Origin: Burkholderiales bacterium
GTDB lineage: Bacteria; Pseudomonadota; Gammaproteobacteria; Burkholderiales; Usitatibacteraceae
Direction of reading: 5' to 3'
Length of the DNA stretch: 37,422 nt
Assembly (NCBI GenBank): GCA_025359985.1
Contig: JANYDB010000095.1
Span: forward strand, 1 to 37,422
Positions 1 to 8,469 of the stretch are shown in pieces. Under the pieces are notes generated by a model. The model made no database searches and was not told where the DNA came from. It saw only the letters and a program-made list of their open reading frames with translations. The first letter of the stretch is position 1, and every line of letters starts with the position of its first letter. The translations under genes and the position numbers were made by a program.

Positions 1-2
1 TT

Positions 3-65
3 TTGCGTGAGTAGCGCGAAATCTTAAAAAAAGCGATGGCATTCTTCGCGAAGCAATCGTGGTGA
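3..65 (+). pseudogene. IS3-family orfA (HTH protein) C-terminal tail, with stop codon
   Basis: The reading frame gives RE-stop-REILKKAMAFFAKQSW, matching the usual end of IS3 OrfA proteins (REILKKA-AFFA). A TAG at 12-14 interrupts the frame before the slippage site. It is cut by the window edge and was identified only from this tail. Confidence 0.6.
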
Positions 66-909
66 AGTATGCCTTTATAAGGCGACAGCGAGCCAATCAC
101 AACATAGTGATCTTATGCCGTGTCGTCCAAGTATCCAAAGCCGGTTTTTATGGTTGGTGCGAAAGACAGCGTCATCCATCAGCAGACACTCTGGCACTGG
201 AAACTGCGGCGAGGTCTGCGCCTGAACGTGGACAGCAAACCTATGGACCTAAACGTCTACGCAGCGAACTCATCGATGCTGGTTTCAAGATGAGTCTGTC
301 TGCGCTTAAACGCCTGCGCCACCGCCTTGGACTGCGTTGCAAGCATCTGCGTAAATACAAAGCAACCACTGACAGTAAACACAATTTACCCAATGCACAG
401 CCCCCAATCAGGTCTGGGTCACGGATATCACTTACATTGCCACAGATGAAGGTTGGCTGTACCTGGCGGCAGTGAAATATTTATTCACTAGTAAGATTGT
501 GGGCTGGTCTATGAGTGAAAGAATGAAAGCCGATTTGATTGGTAAGGCATTATTTATGGCGGTGCAAACACATAAGCCAGCACCAGGTCTCATTGCGCAT
601 TCAGGTTAGGGAAGCCAATATGCCAGTGCAGAATACCGAAAGCTATTAAATCAGTTTGGCATGAAGCAATCAATGAGCCGTAAAGGCAACTGCTGGGATA
701 ATGCGCCTGTGGAAAGCTGGTTTGCCAGCTTAAAGAAAGAGCAAGTGCATCTTCAACATTTTAAGACACGAGCACAAGCGCGTTCGAATATTTTTGATTA
801 CATTGAAGTGTTCTACAATAAAGTGCGGAGGCATTCAAAAATCAACAATATGTCACCCGCTAATTTCGACAGAAAATGGACGATGGAACAAGAACAACAG
901 GTCGCTTAA
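59..909 (+). pseudogene. IS3-family transposase orfB, frameshifted and with a nonsense codon
   Basis: OrfB would start at GTG 59, overlapping the end of orfA in the -1 frame, as is normal for IS3 elements made by programmed frameshifting. The N-terminal part has the HTH_21-like segment (GFYGWCERQ, YGPKRLRSELIDAG). Near 398-401 the frame shifts by one base: the frame from 400 then reads APNQVWVTDITYIATDEGW, the start of the rve/DDE core. At 607-609 a TAG falls where the family has HSDRGSQYAS, so the second catalytic Asp region reads HSG-stop-GSQYAS. The end is intact: MSRKGNCWDNAPVESWFASLKKE, with the catalytic Glu, through YNKVRRHSKINNMSPANF. There are at least two independent lesions, so it is a pseudogene. 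Confidence 0.85.
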
Positions 910-944
910 AATGTCGGAACATGGTGTCCGTTAATTTGAACCCT

Positions 945-1055
945 TCCATTTTTGAAATTTATGCAGAATTCATTAAAGAAATTGACCACCCAAAAATGCT
1001 AACACGCTACGATCTTGCGCTCCTTCATGGGATAAGATTATTGATGCAATATTGA
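945..1055 (+). other. Possible gene remnant cut by the insertion sequence
   Basis: Directly after the IS end, one frame stays open for about 36 codons and ends in TGA at 1053-1055. The translation (EIYAEFIKEIDHPKMLTRYD and on to LLHGIRLLMQY) looks like real protein, with amphipathic spacing and no low-complexity bias. It has no start codon of its own. I do not recognise the family. It could be the 3' end of a gene interrupted by the IS, or chance. Confidence 0.25.
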
Positions 1056-1099
1056 ATTAGAAATGGAATGAAGTCATAAAACCGTAGTCAGTACGAAAA

Positions 1100-1963
1100 T
1101 CAAAAAACATTCTTCCATTCACGAATCACACTAAACACAAGCGTTGGCGTGCCGTTTGAGGCATTTTCGGTCTGAAATCCTCGCCCTTCCTTGTGTTTTG
1201 TATCGAGAATTTGCGCACTACGCTGACTCGCCGCCGCTATCACTGCTGCCGAATCCCAACGCAAAAACGGATTGCAAGCCAACTCGTCAGCGATCGTAAA
1301 TGGCACCGTTGCCTCATCGCGTTTACGCCGTGCCACCTCGCGTGTTTTGCGTTTCTTCAACGCCAAATTATTCGGTTCAACGGCTTCAGCAAAACGAATA
1401 TTCGACAACGTATATTCATGCGCACAAAAAACCTGTGTGGCCGGGGGCAGGGCTTTGAGTTTAGCGAGAGATGCTTGCATGGTGGCTGCTGTACCTTCAA
1501 ACAAGCGACCGCATCCGCATGCAAACAGGGTATCGCCGCAAAATAGCCAGCCTTGTTCGGCCGCGTAATAAGCTATGTGTCCGGCGGTGTGGCCAGGCAC
1601 GTCTAGCACCTTGAAGGCTAAGCCGGGCAGCTTTTTTACCGCAACAAAATCGCCTTCTTTTAAACTTACCGAGCGCTTGGGGATCGTGTCGTTTGCGGGG
1701 CCATAAACAGGGATTTTTTCGTCTGACGAATAAAAATCCAGCAGCGCTGCGACCCCGCCGACGTGGTCAGCATGGTGATGCGTACATAAAATGGCTACCA
1801 GCGTCAACTTGTGCTGAGCTAAATAGTTGATGATGGGTTGGGCATCGCCGGGATCAACCACTAGGGCGAATCGTGTGTTGTGAACCACCCATAAATAATT
1901 GTCCTGAAACGCGGGCACGCAGGCAACTTTTAAATGATCAATTTTTAAATTTCCCAGCGACAT
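1100..1963 (-). CDS. gloB: Hydroxyacylglutathione hydrolase (glyoxalase II)
   Basis: Glyoxalase II hydrolyses S-D-lactoylglutathione to D-lactate and glutathione, the last step of cytoplasmic methylglyoxal detoxification. The metallo-beta-lactamase fold is clear: the binuclear metal motif THHHADHVGG, then GHTAGHIAYY, the FCGDTLFACGCGRLFEG segment with the bridging Asp, and CAHEYTLSN. The C-terminal glutathione-binding region ends with the family signature NPFLRW. The frame is open to an ATG at 1987, but the ATG at 1963 has a GAGG eight bases upstream and gives a protein nearer the usual 255-290 residues, so it was chosen. It is divergent from the methyltransferase; the gloB / methyltransferase / rnhA / dnaQ neighbourhood is also known in E. 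coli (gloB-yafS-rnhA-dnaQ). Confidence 0.93.
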   Translation of the reverse strand: MSLGNLKIDHLKVACVPAFQDNYLWVVHNTRFALVVDPGDAQPIINYLAQHKLTLVAILCTHHHADHVGGVAALLDFYSSDEKIPVYGPANDTIPKRSVSLKEGDFVAVKKLPGLAFKVLDVPGHTAGHIAYYAAEQGWLFCGDTLFACGCGRLFEGTAATMQASLAKLKALPPATQVFCAHEYTLSNIRFAEAVEPNNLALKKRKTREVARRKRDEATVPFTIADELACNPFLRWDSAAVIAAASQRSAQILDTKHKEGRGFQTENASNGTPTLVFSVIREWKNVF

Positions 1964-1990
1964 CAGCTCTGCCTCGGTTAAAATCATGAA

Positions 1991-2740
1991 ATGACATCGT
2001 CAAGTTTACATGACTGGTTTAATACCGCGCTGGGCGAATACGTGCTGGAACGCGAGCGTGCGTGGCTTGATCAGGTGGTGCCAGATATTTTTGGCTATCA
2101 CGCGATTCAGCTCGGTGCACCCGATCTGGATTTGCTGCGCGAATCGCGCATCGTGCATCGGCTGATCGTGGCACCTGACGACGTAAACGGTAATCCGCCG
2201 GATGTGAAAGCGCAATTTCATGAGCTGCCATTTGAGGCACAGTCGATTGATCTGTGCGTACTGCCTCATATTCTCGAATTCACCCAGCAGCCACATGAAA
2301 TTTTGCGCGAGATTGATCGGGTGATGCGTCCGGAAGGCCGCATTTTAATCATCGGCTTTAATCCCTGGAGTTTATTCGGGGTTAAAAAGCTATGGGCTTC
2401 GAAAGGCTATCCGTGGCGAGGTCAATTCGTGTCGCTGGTACGAATGAAAGACTGGCTGCAATTGCTGGGCTTCGAGCCTTCATCGGGCAAACTGGCTTGC
2501 TATATTCCGCCATGCGAAACGGCTGACTGGCAACGACGCTACCTTTTTTTAGAGCAGGCCGGGGATCGCTGGTGGGGCGTATCAGGCGGGGTCTATATGC
2601 TGGAAGCGATTAAACGTGTGAAGGGCATGCGTCTGATGACGCCGAACTGGGCCGATCAGGCCGGTCGCGAACGAAAATTCGCTACCGCTGTTAAAAAAGA
2701 ATCCGCGAAAGCCACATCGCATTTGAGATCGGTAAAGTAA
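1991..2740 (+). CDS. SAM-dependent methyltransferase, YafS-like
   Basis: A class I methyltransferase of 249 residues. The post-I and motif II regions are visible ([51 protein letters not shown]), the usual DLVLxxHVLEF...REVxRVLxPGG pattern. Motif I is weak: the usual GxGxG loop is replaced by a [10 protein letters not shown] stretch, as in other members of this rnhA-linked group. The substrate is not known. The stop overlaps the rnhA start by one base (TAATG), so the two are probably cotranscribed and translationally coupled. The position between gloB and rnhA matches yafS in E. coli. Confidence 0.8.
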   Translation: MTSSSLHDWFNTALGEYVLERERAWLDQVVPDIFGYHAIQLGAPDLDLLRESRIVHRLIVAPDDVNGNPPDVKAQFHELPFEAQSIDLCVLPHILEFTQQPHEILREIDRVMRPEGRILIIGFNPWSLFGVKKLWASKGYPWRGQFVSLVRMKDWLQLLGFEPSSGKLACYIPPCETADWQRRYLFLEQAGDRWWGVSGGVYMLEAIKRVKGMRLMTPNWADQAGRERKFATAVKKESAKATSHLRSVK

Positions 2741-3246
2741 TGAATGTGAGTACGCAAACTGCCCCAAGTTTGGAAGTAGAGCAGGCCGCAGCATCTACGC
2801 TGCAGGTAGAAATTTTTACCGACGGTGCGTGTAAAGGCAACCCGGGCGTGGGCGGCTGGGGCGCGATCCTGCGCCGGGGCGGCACTGAGAAAGAAATTTT
2901 TGGCGGTGAAGCAAACACCACCAATAACCGCATGGAATTACAGGCCGTCATTGAAGCGCTGGCTTCGCTTACCCGTCCTTGCGATGTTGTTGTGCATACC
3001 GATTCGCAATATGTGCAAAAAGGTATCAGTGAGTGGATCCACGGCTGGAAAGTGCGGGGTTGGAAGACTGCCGCGAAACAGCCGGTAAAAAATGATGATC
3101 TATGGAAAACCCTCGACCAACTCGCCGCTCAACATCGGGTGGATTGGCGCTGGGTACGCGGCCATGCAGGCCATATCGAAAACGAACGCGCCGATGTGTT
3201 GGCTAATCGCGGGGTTGAGCTGGCGATGAAAAATGGAAAAACATGA
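2740..3246 (+). CDS. rnhA: Ribonuclease HI
   Basis: RNase HI cuts the RNA strand of RNA-DNA hybrids and removes R-loops and RNA primers. All four catalytic acids are in their motifs: Asp in [12 protein letters not shown], Glu in [13 protein letters not shown], Asp in [12 protein letters not shown], and Asp in [12 protein letters not shown]. The basic protrusion [16 protein letters not shown] and the WVRGHAGH loop with its catalytic His are also present. The protein has 168 residues against about 155 for E. coli; the extra residues form a short N-terminal leader. It overlaps dnaQ by four bases (ATGA). Confidence 0.96.
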   Translation: MNVSTQTAPSLEVEQAAASTLQVEIFTDGACKGNPGVGGWGAILRRGGTEKEIFGGEANTTNNRMELQAVIEALASLTRPCDVVVHTDSQYVQKGISEWIHGWKVRGWKTAAKQPVKNDDLWKTLDQLAAQHRVDWRWVRGHAGHIENERADVLANRGVELAMKNGKT

Positions 3247-3947
3247 TGACCCGGCAAGTTATTCTGGATACTGAAACCACCGGTCTGGACCCGAAGCAGG
3301 GCCACCGTATTATCGAAATCGCCTGCATCGAAATGGTCAGCCGTCGGGTAAGTCGCAACACCTTTTACAAGCGCATCAATCCAGAGCGCGAGATTGATGA
3401 AGGCGCGACCCAGGTACATGGCATCACGCTGGAGGATCTCGCGCATGAACCCAAATTTGTTGATATCGCCGATGATTTTCTGGATTATGTCCGCGACGCA
3501 GAACTAATCATCCACAATGCGCCGTTTGATATCGGCTTCATCAATGCAGAATTAAAGCGCATCGGTAAGCCCGCTATCAATGAAATTTGTACGGTCACCG
3601 ATACGCTGGTGATGGCACGTGAGCTGCACCCGGGCCGTAAAAATTCGCTTGATGCACTCTGCGAACGCTACGCCATTGACAACAGCGCCCGTACGTACCA
3701 CGGTGCGCTGCTCGATACCGAATTGCTGGCCGAGGTTTATGTCGCGATGACCCGCGGGCAGGATAGTCTCGCGATTGGGCTGGACGCAGGCAACGCGACA
3801 TCCGTATCAGGTGTTGTGGTTGCTCTCGCGCGTCCGGCAAATTTGAAGGTAGTCAGAGCCAATGCAGAAGAGCTGCGGCAACATGCCGAGCATGTAGAAC
3901 GTATCGATAAGGCTAGCGGCGGAAAAGCGGTTTGGATGGCGGTGTGA
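3243..3947 (+). CDS. dnaQ: DNA polymerase III epsilon subunit (3'-5' proofreading exonuclease)
   Basis: Epsilon proofreads for the replicative polymerase and binds alpha in the core. The DEDDh exonuclease motifs are complete: Exo[11 protein letters not shown] (Asp and Glu), Exo[13 protein letters not shown] (Asp), and Exo[17 protein letters not shown] (catalytic His and Asp). The C-terminal tail after about residue 185 corresponds to the alpha-binding segment. At 234 residues it has normal length. It starts inside the rnhA stop. In E. coli rnhA and dnaQ are divergent, whereas here they run together in one operon. Confidence 0.95.
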   Translation: MMTRQVILDTETTGLDPKQGHRIIEIACIEMVSRRVSRNTFYKRINPEREIDEGATQVHGITLEDLAHEPKFVDIADDFLDYVRDAELIIHNAPFDIGFINAELKRIGKPAINEICTVTDTLVMARELHPGRKNSLDALCERYAIDNSARTYHGALLDTELLAEVYVAMTRGQDSLAIGLDAGNATSVSGVVVALARPANLKVVRANAEELRQHAEHVERIDKASGGKAVWMAV

Positions 3948-4237
3948 CAAGTAATGCAATAGCGCTTTTTTAAGGTGTTTTTAGGGTGTTTTGCTTGGGC
4001 AAATTGGGCCGTGCATGCTATAGTTCGCAGGTGGTTAATTTTGCAGATGAGTTATAGCGTTTTTAGTAATTTGGCGCGCAAAACAGCTTGTTTTTTGAAA
4101 GTCTGTTTGATTAATATTTATGATTGATAGTGACTAGGTATTTCAACTAATCTTGTTTATGTTTTTATGTTTGTTTGTTGTTCTTCTTGCCACCGTACTT
4201 ACCACCGTATTTACCATTGTTGTGGATGTGAAAACCC
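3948..4237 (+). other. AT-rich intergenic region upstream of the cytochrome genes
   Basis: These 290 bases hold no convincing gene. The sequence is T-rich, and the repeated phrase CACCGTA(C/T)TTACCA(C/T)CGTA at about 4191-4213 is noticeable just before the first cytochrome gene. It probably carries the promoter for that pair, but I could not pick a clear -35/-10 pair, and I see no strong terminator after dnaQ. Confidence 0.4.
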
Positions 4238-4624
4238 GTGAAAAAATTCGCTCAATTTGTCTTAATAAATTTATTCGTTGCATTTTCATTCAGCACGTCT
4301 GCCCAAGCCCCTGCCGAAACATTCAAAGGTGATCCGGTTGCAGGGAAAATTAAAGCCGTTGCCATTTGCTCTGGCTGCCACGGCATTCCTGGCACCAAGA
4401 CTGCCTATCCTGAGGTTTATAACGTTCCCAAGCTGGGCGGACAAAATGCAGGTTATTTGTTATCGGCACTCAAGTCATACAAAAGCGGCGAACGCTATAA
4501 CCAAACGATGAAAGCACAGGCCACTGGGTTGACCGAAAAAGAAATGGCCGACCTTGCTGCATATTACGGAAACACCAACGGGAACACGAACGACAGCACT
4601 AAAGCCAAAATGGCTGCAAAATAA
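4238..4624 (+). CDS. Small periplasmic class I cytochrome c (c553/c4-half type)
   Basis: A soluble monohaem electron carrier of 128 residues. A Sec signal peptide (KKFAQFVLINLFVAFSFSTSAQA) would be removed near residue 23. The haem site CSGCH is followed by the c4/c553-type pattern YPEVYNVPKLGGQNAGYLLSALKSYKSGERYN, with a Met in NQTMKAQATGLTEKEMADLAAYY that probably supplies the sixth haem ligand. The start is a GTG (GTG AAA AAA), and no strong ribosome site is seen. It is followed by a second cytochrome of the same family; together they resemble the two halves of a dihaem cytochrome c4 split into separate proteins. Confidence 0.88.
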   Translation: MKKFAQFVLINLFVAFSFSTSAQAPAETFKGDPVAGKIKAVAICSGCHGIPGTKTAYPEVYNVPKLGGQNAGYLLSALKSYKSGERYNQTMKAQATGLTEKEMADLAAYYGNTNGNTNDSTKAKMAAK

Positions 4625-4656
4625 AAAGCATGCACGGAAACACGAAAGCAAACCCC

Positions 4657-4998
4657 ATGAACCTAAAACTTATTAGAAGTCTAGCGGCTGCAACAGCTGC
4701 CACCACACTTTCTTTAGCAGCGTATGCCTCCAGTGGCAATATTGAAGAAGGTGCTAAAAAAGCCGAAACCTGCAAAGCCTGTCATGGGGAAGGCGGCGGC
4801 AAACCGATTCAGCCTGATTACCCGGTGCTCGCTGGCCAGCACAACGATTACCTGATTGCCGCATTACAGCAATACAAAACGGGTAAACGCAAAAATGCAC
4901 TCATGAATGGCTTTGCCGGCGCGTTGAAGCCCGAAGATATTCGTGATCTTGCGGCTTATTTCTCAAGCCAGAAGTCAGATTTGAAAACCAAGTATTGA
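4657..4998 (+). CDS. Small periplasmic class I cytochrome c (c553/c4-half type)
   Basis: The second monohaem cytochrome, related to the one before it. The haem motif is CKACH, followed by the PDYPVLAGQHNDYLIAALQQYKTGKRKN pattern and an axial-Met candidate in NALMNGFAGALKPEDIRDLAAYF. The frame is open from an ATG at 4630, but the ATG at 4657 gives a normal signal peptide (MNLKLIRSLAAATAATTLSLAAYA) and was chosen; neither start has a strong ribosome site. The gene lies close behind the first cytochrome and is followed by a terminator, so the two form a short operon. The electron donor and acceptor cannot be read from the sequence. Confidence 0.85.
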   Translation: MNLKLIRSLAAATAATTLSLAAYASSGNIEEGAKKAETCKACHGEGGGKPIQPDYPVLAGQHNDYLIAALQQYKTGKRKNALMNGFAGALKPEDIRDLAAYFSSQKSDLKTKY

Positions 4999-5074
4999 GG
5001 TTCTACAGTAATACAGTTCTGAGAGCTATCTGCATTACGCTCCTTAATTAAATTATTTGTAAAAGTATTAATAT

Positions 5075-5102
5075 GCCCTCCCATTTTTGAGGGCTTTTTT
5101 TT
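5075..5102 (+). terminator. Rho-independent terminator after the cytochrome pair
   Basis: Stem GCCCTC (5075-5080) pairs with GAGGGC (5089-5094) across an eight-base loop and is followed directly by eight T residues. It sits 77 bases past the second cytochrome stop. Confidence 0.85.
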
Positions 5103-5459
5103 GTAGATAAATCGCCACGTCCGCTGCCGATTTATGTCGTTCGGCTTATCAAATTATTTCGGCTCGACCATCCGCTATTTCATGACTAAACTCGTTTGTT
5201 TTGTGCACGGTTTAGCGGATTAGTTGCGACCTGCTCTCGCATGCTTACCCACCATCTTCAACAGCGCTTGATGAAGTTGCGTTTAATGCCAGCGAAATAT
5301 GCCGCTCAAAACGGGCTATGCAAACTTGACTATTGACACGAGCGAATCACAGGCATAGGCTTATTGACGGTTTGTCTTATAAGAATATTGGCCTCATAAG
5401 GCGCTATGACAAATTTCAGCGAACCTTGAAATCCAAATAAACGCAAAGGAGGCGATGGT
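5103..5459 (+). other. Intergenic region at the left edge of the catabolic island
   Basis: No confident gene here. It contains one full copy of the island's 22-bp operator-like motif (5361-5382) and an extra half-site (CTATTGACA, 5330-5338). A 31-codon ORF at 5241-5336 (MLTHHLQQRLMKLRLMPAKY and on) faintly resembles the N-terminus of IS21 IstB proteins and may be a transposon scrap, but this is weak. The end carries a strong ribosome site, AAGGAGG (5446-5452), for the lipase gene. Confidence 0.4.
5361..5382 (-). promoter_or_regulatory. Island operator motif, copy A (upstream of lipase gene)
   Basis: Read on the minus strand it is TTAT-N9-CGTCAATAA, matching the six-copy consensus YTAT-N9-n-GTCAATAR with exact spacing. 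It is 78 bases upstream of the lipase start codon. Its central ACAAAC is shared with copy B, upstream of the VOC operon. Confidence 0.6.
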
Positions 5460-6527
5460 ATGAAAATACATTTAACGAAGTCGGTAGTGATGGTCGTGAC
5501 CATTCTGTGGGCGACCATGGCAGGTGCTTTTGATCGATCTGTATTTGATAATCTTGACTATGGTATTTACTGGTATCAAAACCAGATCGTGTCGCAAAAG
5601 GCGAATCCGGGTGTCGCCAATCCGTACTTCATGAACGGTCAGCCAACGCTGATTTATATTCATGGTTGGCAACGTGATAAAACTCCGCTTTTATATCGGG
5701 AAACCTTTGATCGCAGCGCTGAAACCGGGATTGCCCAAGACCTGATGATGCCATGGAAACAAGCGGGCTGGAATACCGGCATTTTTTACTGGAACCAGTT
5801 TGGCGATGAACCGGATGTTAAAGACGCAGAATCTAAAATCTGGTCGATCAATGGCCCTAAAGCGATGCGCTGGCGCAAAGCGGATGGCAGCTATGTCGAC
5901 AGCAATATCGATCAAACTGCAGCGCAATTATTTGTCTCATCCTATAAATCCGCTTTAAGCGGTTATACCGGCAATAATATTCGATTGGTCGGGCATTCAC
6001 TGGGTTCGCAGATGGTGATAGTGGGTGCCAAGCTCATCAGCGATGCCGTTGATCGTGGCGAAATTCCGGCCAATCTATTGCTCAAGCGAGTCGTGCTGCT
6101 AGACCCTGCATTTATTGGCGATGCACGTGCGTATTTGAATAACGACATCACTGTTGAAGTAGGGCACGATTATGTTTTTGCCTTAAAGCAGAAGGGCATT
6201 ATTTTTGAATCACTCAGCACTTCCAGTGTGAGTCAGGATGCCAGCATTAAAACATTGATGAACGACACCGCTTATCGTGAACTGAAGCCCTGGTATTTCA
6301 ATGGGTTTGATATCGTCGGCAAGCATCTGTCGGCAATTTGGCATTATTGGTGGGAATACGCTTACCCGCCTCGTCCGATTACCGGTACGGCGCTATCGGC
6401 TGTGAGTTCCTCCGCCAGCGATAGTGCTGCCCAAACATGGATGAGTTCAACTAAAAAAATGGTTCACGATCAAGGCGCATGGACGAAAACACCGGCGGAT
6501 GACAACTACAAGCAGGTGATTAAATAG
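5460..6527 (+). CDS. Secreted alpha/beta-hydrolase, lipase-like
   Basis: A 355-residue exported hydrolase. The N-terminus is a Sec signal (VVMVVTILWATMAGA, cleavage near residue 23). The oxyanion/HG motif is IHGW (His68-Gly69-Trp70), the nucleophile elbow is GHSLGS with Ser180, and the likely acid is Asp215 in VVLLDPAFIGD. The catalytic His is probably in the GKHLSAIWHYW segment near residue 290, but this is uncertain. The Ser/Asp arrangement and LVGHSLGSQ sequence resemble the pancreatic-lipase/lipoprotein-lipase-like group, some of whose animal members also cleave galactolipids (family knowledge). It has its own AAGGAGG ribosome site and an upstream island operator, and a terminator follows, so it is a single-gene unit. 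The substrate is not known. Confidence 0.75.
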   Translation: MKIHLTKSVVMVVTILWATMAGAFDRSVFDNLDYGIYWYQNQIVSQKANPGVANPYFMNGQPTLIYIHGWQRDKTPLLYRETFDRSAETGIAQDLMMPWKQAGWNTGIFYWNQFGDEPDVKDAESKIWSINGPKAMRWRKADGSYVDSNIDQTAAQLFVSSYKSALSGYTGNNIRLVGHSLGSQMVIVGAKLISDAVDRGEIPANLLLKRVVLLDPAFIGDARAYLNNDITVEVGHDYVFALKQKGIIFESLSTSSVSQDASIKTLMNDTAYRELKPWYFNGFDIVGKHLSAIWHYWWEYAYPPRPITGTALSAVSSSASDSAAQTWMSSTKKMVHDQGAWTKTPADDNYKQVIK

Positions 6528-6547
6528 CGCTTGATCATTTGTGCTGG

Positions 6548-6587
6548 TACCAGCGAACAGAGCAGCCATCGTGTTCGCTGGTATTTT
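6548..6587 (+). terminator. Terminator hairpin after the lipase gene
   Basis: A perfect 12-bp stem, TACCAGCGAACA (6548-6559) with TGTTCGCTGGTA (6572-6583), has a 12-base loop and four T residues after it. The T tract is short, so the strength is uncertain. Confidence 0.7.
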
Positions 6588-6614
6588 AGTAACAAGCATG
6601 TTGCGTTCATATCG

Positions 6615-6636
6615 CTATTGACAGTTTGTGTAATAA
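6615..6636 (-). promoter_or_regulatory. Island operator motif, copy B (VOC/SDR operon)
   Basis: On the minus strand it reads TTAT-N9-TGTCAATAG, one of six copies of YTAT-N9-n-GTCAATAR. It fully covers the -35 box of the promoter at 6618-6645, the position expected of a repressor site. Confidence 0.65.
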
Positions 6637-6645
6637 CGGCATAAT
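6618..6645 (+). promoter_or_regulatory. Sigma70-like promoter of the VOC/SDR operon
   Basis: TTGACA (6618-6623) and CATAAT (6640-6645) are separated by 16 bases, placing transcription start near 6652, shortly before the ATG at 6666. The -35 box lies inside operator copy B. Confidence 0.65.
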
Positions 6646-6665
6646 GATGCGATGAGTACAACGTC

Positions 6666-7628
6666 ATGATTAGCGGCATTCATCACATCGGCTTGACCGT
6701 CACCAATACAAATTCAGCAGCGCGTTTTTATGCCACAGCGGCAAATCTTGTGTTGGCAAATGCCACAGAACAGCAGCTGGGATTGCCGAGTGCTGCGCAC
6801 AGTGAAACACCAAAAACCGCACTGATGCTGCGTGGTGCCAATGCTTATGTGCGGTTGCTTGCCTCACGCTTGCCGATGATTGCTCGTCAGCAACCGCGTC
6901 CGGTAGCCGAGGCGGGCATTGTGCATATCTGCCTGCAATCGCCTGACATAAATGCGCTGTATGACAACTTTAGAATTGCCGGTGCTGCGTTTCATGCGCC
7001 TCCGGTTGATCTCGGTACCGGATTTTTATATGCTTATGCGCGTGACTTGGAAGCCAATGTCGTGGAGCTGGAGGGAGTACCGCCGGTTTGGGATGACCCG
7101 GCACCGTGGCTTGCGCATGTCTCATTTTCATCTGCCGATGTTGATCGTCTGGCAGATTTTTATGCCACAGCATTTGCGCAGACTGCTAGCAAAAGTACCC
7201 GCCTGGGCCCCAACCATCGTCTCGATGCTGTCTCTGGGATGAAGGATACGGAGTTTAAAGCGGCCTGGATTCCGGCAGGCAATATGCAAGTGGAGGTCAT
7301 CCAGTATTTTCAGCCGACCACAGTGCCGCATCACTCGCCGCGTGCATTGACTGACGCAGGTTACAGCTATGTTTGTCTTGAGGTGGCTGATCTCGCCTGT
7401 GCTGCTGCGCATATGTTGGCGAGTGGCGCGACGCAGTCGCCATCACTTGCTGCAATAAGCGGCCGCAACCATTATTTTTGTGCTGATCCCGACGGTAATA
7501 TTTTATTGCTGTTGGCATTAGAACCTGCCGAACAAGCATGCGCCATTGCCGCATTGCCTGACCCAATGATTGTATCGCGCATGGCATTCATCCGTGACCA
7601 AATGAATCAGAAAGCAAAGACAATATGA
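6666..7628 (+). CDS. VOC-family protein with two glyoxalase/dioxygenase-like halves
   Basis: A 320-residue protein with vicinal-oxygen-chelate repeats. The first half starts ISGIHHIGLTVTNTNSAARFYATA; the second starts near residue 148 (LAHVSFSSADVDRLADFYATAFAQ). Candidate metal ligands are His in HHIGLTV, Glu in VVELEGV, His in LAHVSF and the YFCADPDGNILLLL stretch, where the usual closing Glu seems replaced. The layout resembles extradiol dioxygenases, glyoxalases and isomerases, and the reaction cannot be chosen from sequence alone. It is the first gene after an operator-covered promoter and overlaps the next SDR gene by four bases (ATGA), so the two are coupled. Confidence 0.75.
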   Translation: MISGIHHIGLTVTNTNSAARFYATAANLVLANATEQQLGLPSAAHSETPKTALMLRGANAYVRLLASRLPMIARQQPRPVAEAGIVHICLQSPDINALYDNFRIAGAAFHAPPVDLGTGFLYAYARDLEANVVELEGVPPVWDDPAPWLAHVSFSSADVDRLADFYATAFAQTASKSTRLGPNHRLDAVSGMKDTEFKAAWIPAGNMQVEVIQYFQPTTVPHHSPRALTDAGYSYVCLEVADLACAAAHMLASGATQSPSLAAISGRNHYFCADPDGNILLLLALEPAEQACAIAALPDPMIVSRMAFIRDQMNQKAKTI

Positions 7629-8407
7629 CCGGTCATCTAAAAATACTCGACCAGCGCGTGGCTATCATTACCGGTGCCGCGCGTGGGATTGGTTTGGCCA
7701 CCATTAAATTGTTTGCGGCTGCAGGCGCTTCTATTGTGGCGTTTGATTTGCCACAGTCACCGCTTGAAGACGCCATAAAAATGGCCAAAGATTATGGTGT
7801 GCCGATCCGCACCTTTCATGGTGATGTGGCGAACGCAACTGATTGGAAAAAAGTGATTAACGAAACGATTGATCAGTTTGGCAAACTGGATATTTTGGTT
7901 AACAACGCCGGGGTTTCCGGCTTTATCGGTTCGATGCTCGAGTATCCGGATGATGTGTTTGATCAAGTGATGGCGGTTAATGCGCGCGGTGTTTTTCTGG
8001 GCATGAAATATGCCGGGCAAGTCATGAAATCGAACGGTGGTGCGATCGTTAATATTTCTTCGGTGTCAGGTATTGGCGGTGGTCGTTACGTAATGGCCTA
8101 CACCGCCAGCAAACATGCGGTGGTCGGCATGACCAAGCTGGCTGCAGCGGAATTGGCGATGTTCAAGATTCGCGTTAACGCGCTTTGCCCCGCGCCCACG
8201 GCGACCGAAATGATGTTTGAGATGGCGCGTACGCAGTCGCCCGACGACCCGGATGCGATACGGCGCGGTATGGAACGCATGATACCTTTAGGTCGATACG
8301 GTGAGCCAGATGAAATTGCCAGCGCCATTTTATTTTTGGTCAGTGATGCCGCATCGTTCATTACCGGCACGGCGATACCGATTGATGGTGGCCTCAAAGC
8401 CAGCTGA
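7625..8407 (+). CDS. Short-chain dehydrogenase/reductase (classical SDR)
   Basis: A 260-residue NAD(P)-dependent oxidoreductase. The cofactor motif is TGAARGIG, followed by an acidic residue after the second strand (VAFDLP), which favours NAD. NNAGVSG stabilises the fold, and the catalytic Ser-Tyr-Lys are in NISSVSGIGGGRYVMAYTASK. The family ending DAASFITGTAIPIDGG is complete. The substrate is probably a secondary alcohol or 3-hydroxyacyl group (inference). It is coupled to the VOC gene and followed 62 bases later by a second SDR. Confidence 0.88.
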   Translation: MTGHLKILDQRVAIITGAARGIGLATIKLFAAAGASIVAFDLPQSPLEDAIKMAKDYGVPIRTFHGDVANATDWKKVINETIDQFGKLDILVNNAGVSGFIGSMLEYPDDVFDQVMAVNARGVFLGMKYAGQVMKSNGGAIVNISSVSGIGGGRYVMAYTASKHAVVGMTKLAAAELAMFKIRVNALCPAPTATEMMFEMARTQSPDDPDAIRRGMERMIPLGRYGEPDEIASAILFLVSDAASFITGTAIPIDGGLKAS

Positions 8408-8469
8408 GCTAGTTTAGTCATCAGTAGACGGAGCAGAGCATAAACAATAATATTTTCAGGAGGCTGTAA

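Larger units (their letters stand above)
1..948 (+). mobile_element. Decayed IS3-family insertion sequence, 3' part only
   Basis: The window opens inside an IS3-family element. The tail of orfA, a -1 slippage run of seven A followed by G (26-33), and an orfB with an integrase-like DDE core are all recognisable. The right boundary is estimated at about 948, where the sequence after orfB ends in CCTTCCA; the left terminal repeat is outside the window, so the ends could not be paired. Both reading frames are broken, so the copy should not transpose on its own. Confidence 0.8.

Noticed and set aside
5241-5336. 31-codon ORF faintly like the IstB N-terminus
   Set aside because: Too short and the resemblance too weak to annotate as a transposon fragment.
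5330-5338. CTATTGACA half-site near operator A
   Set aside because: The second arm is missing (CACA instead of ATAA), so it was not counted as a seventh operator.
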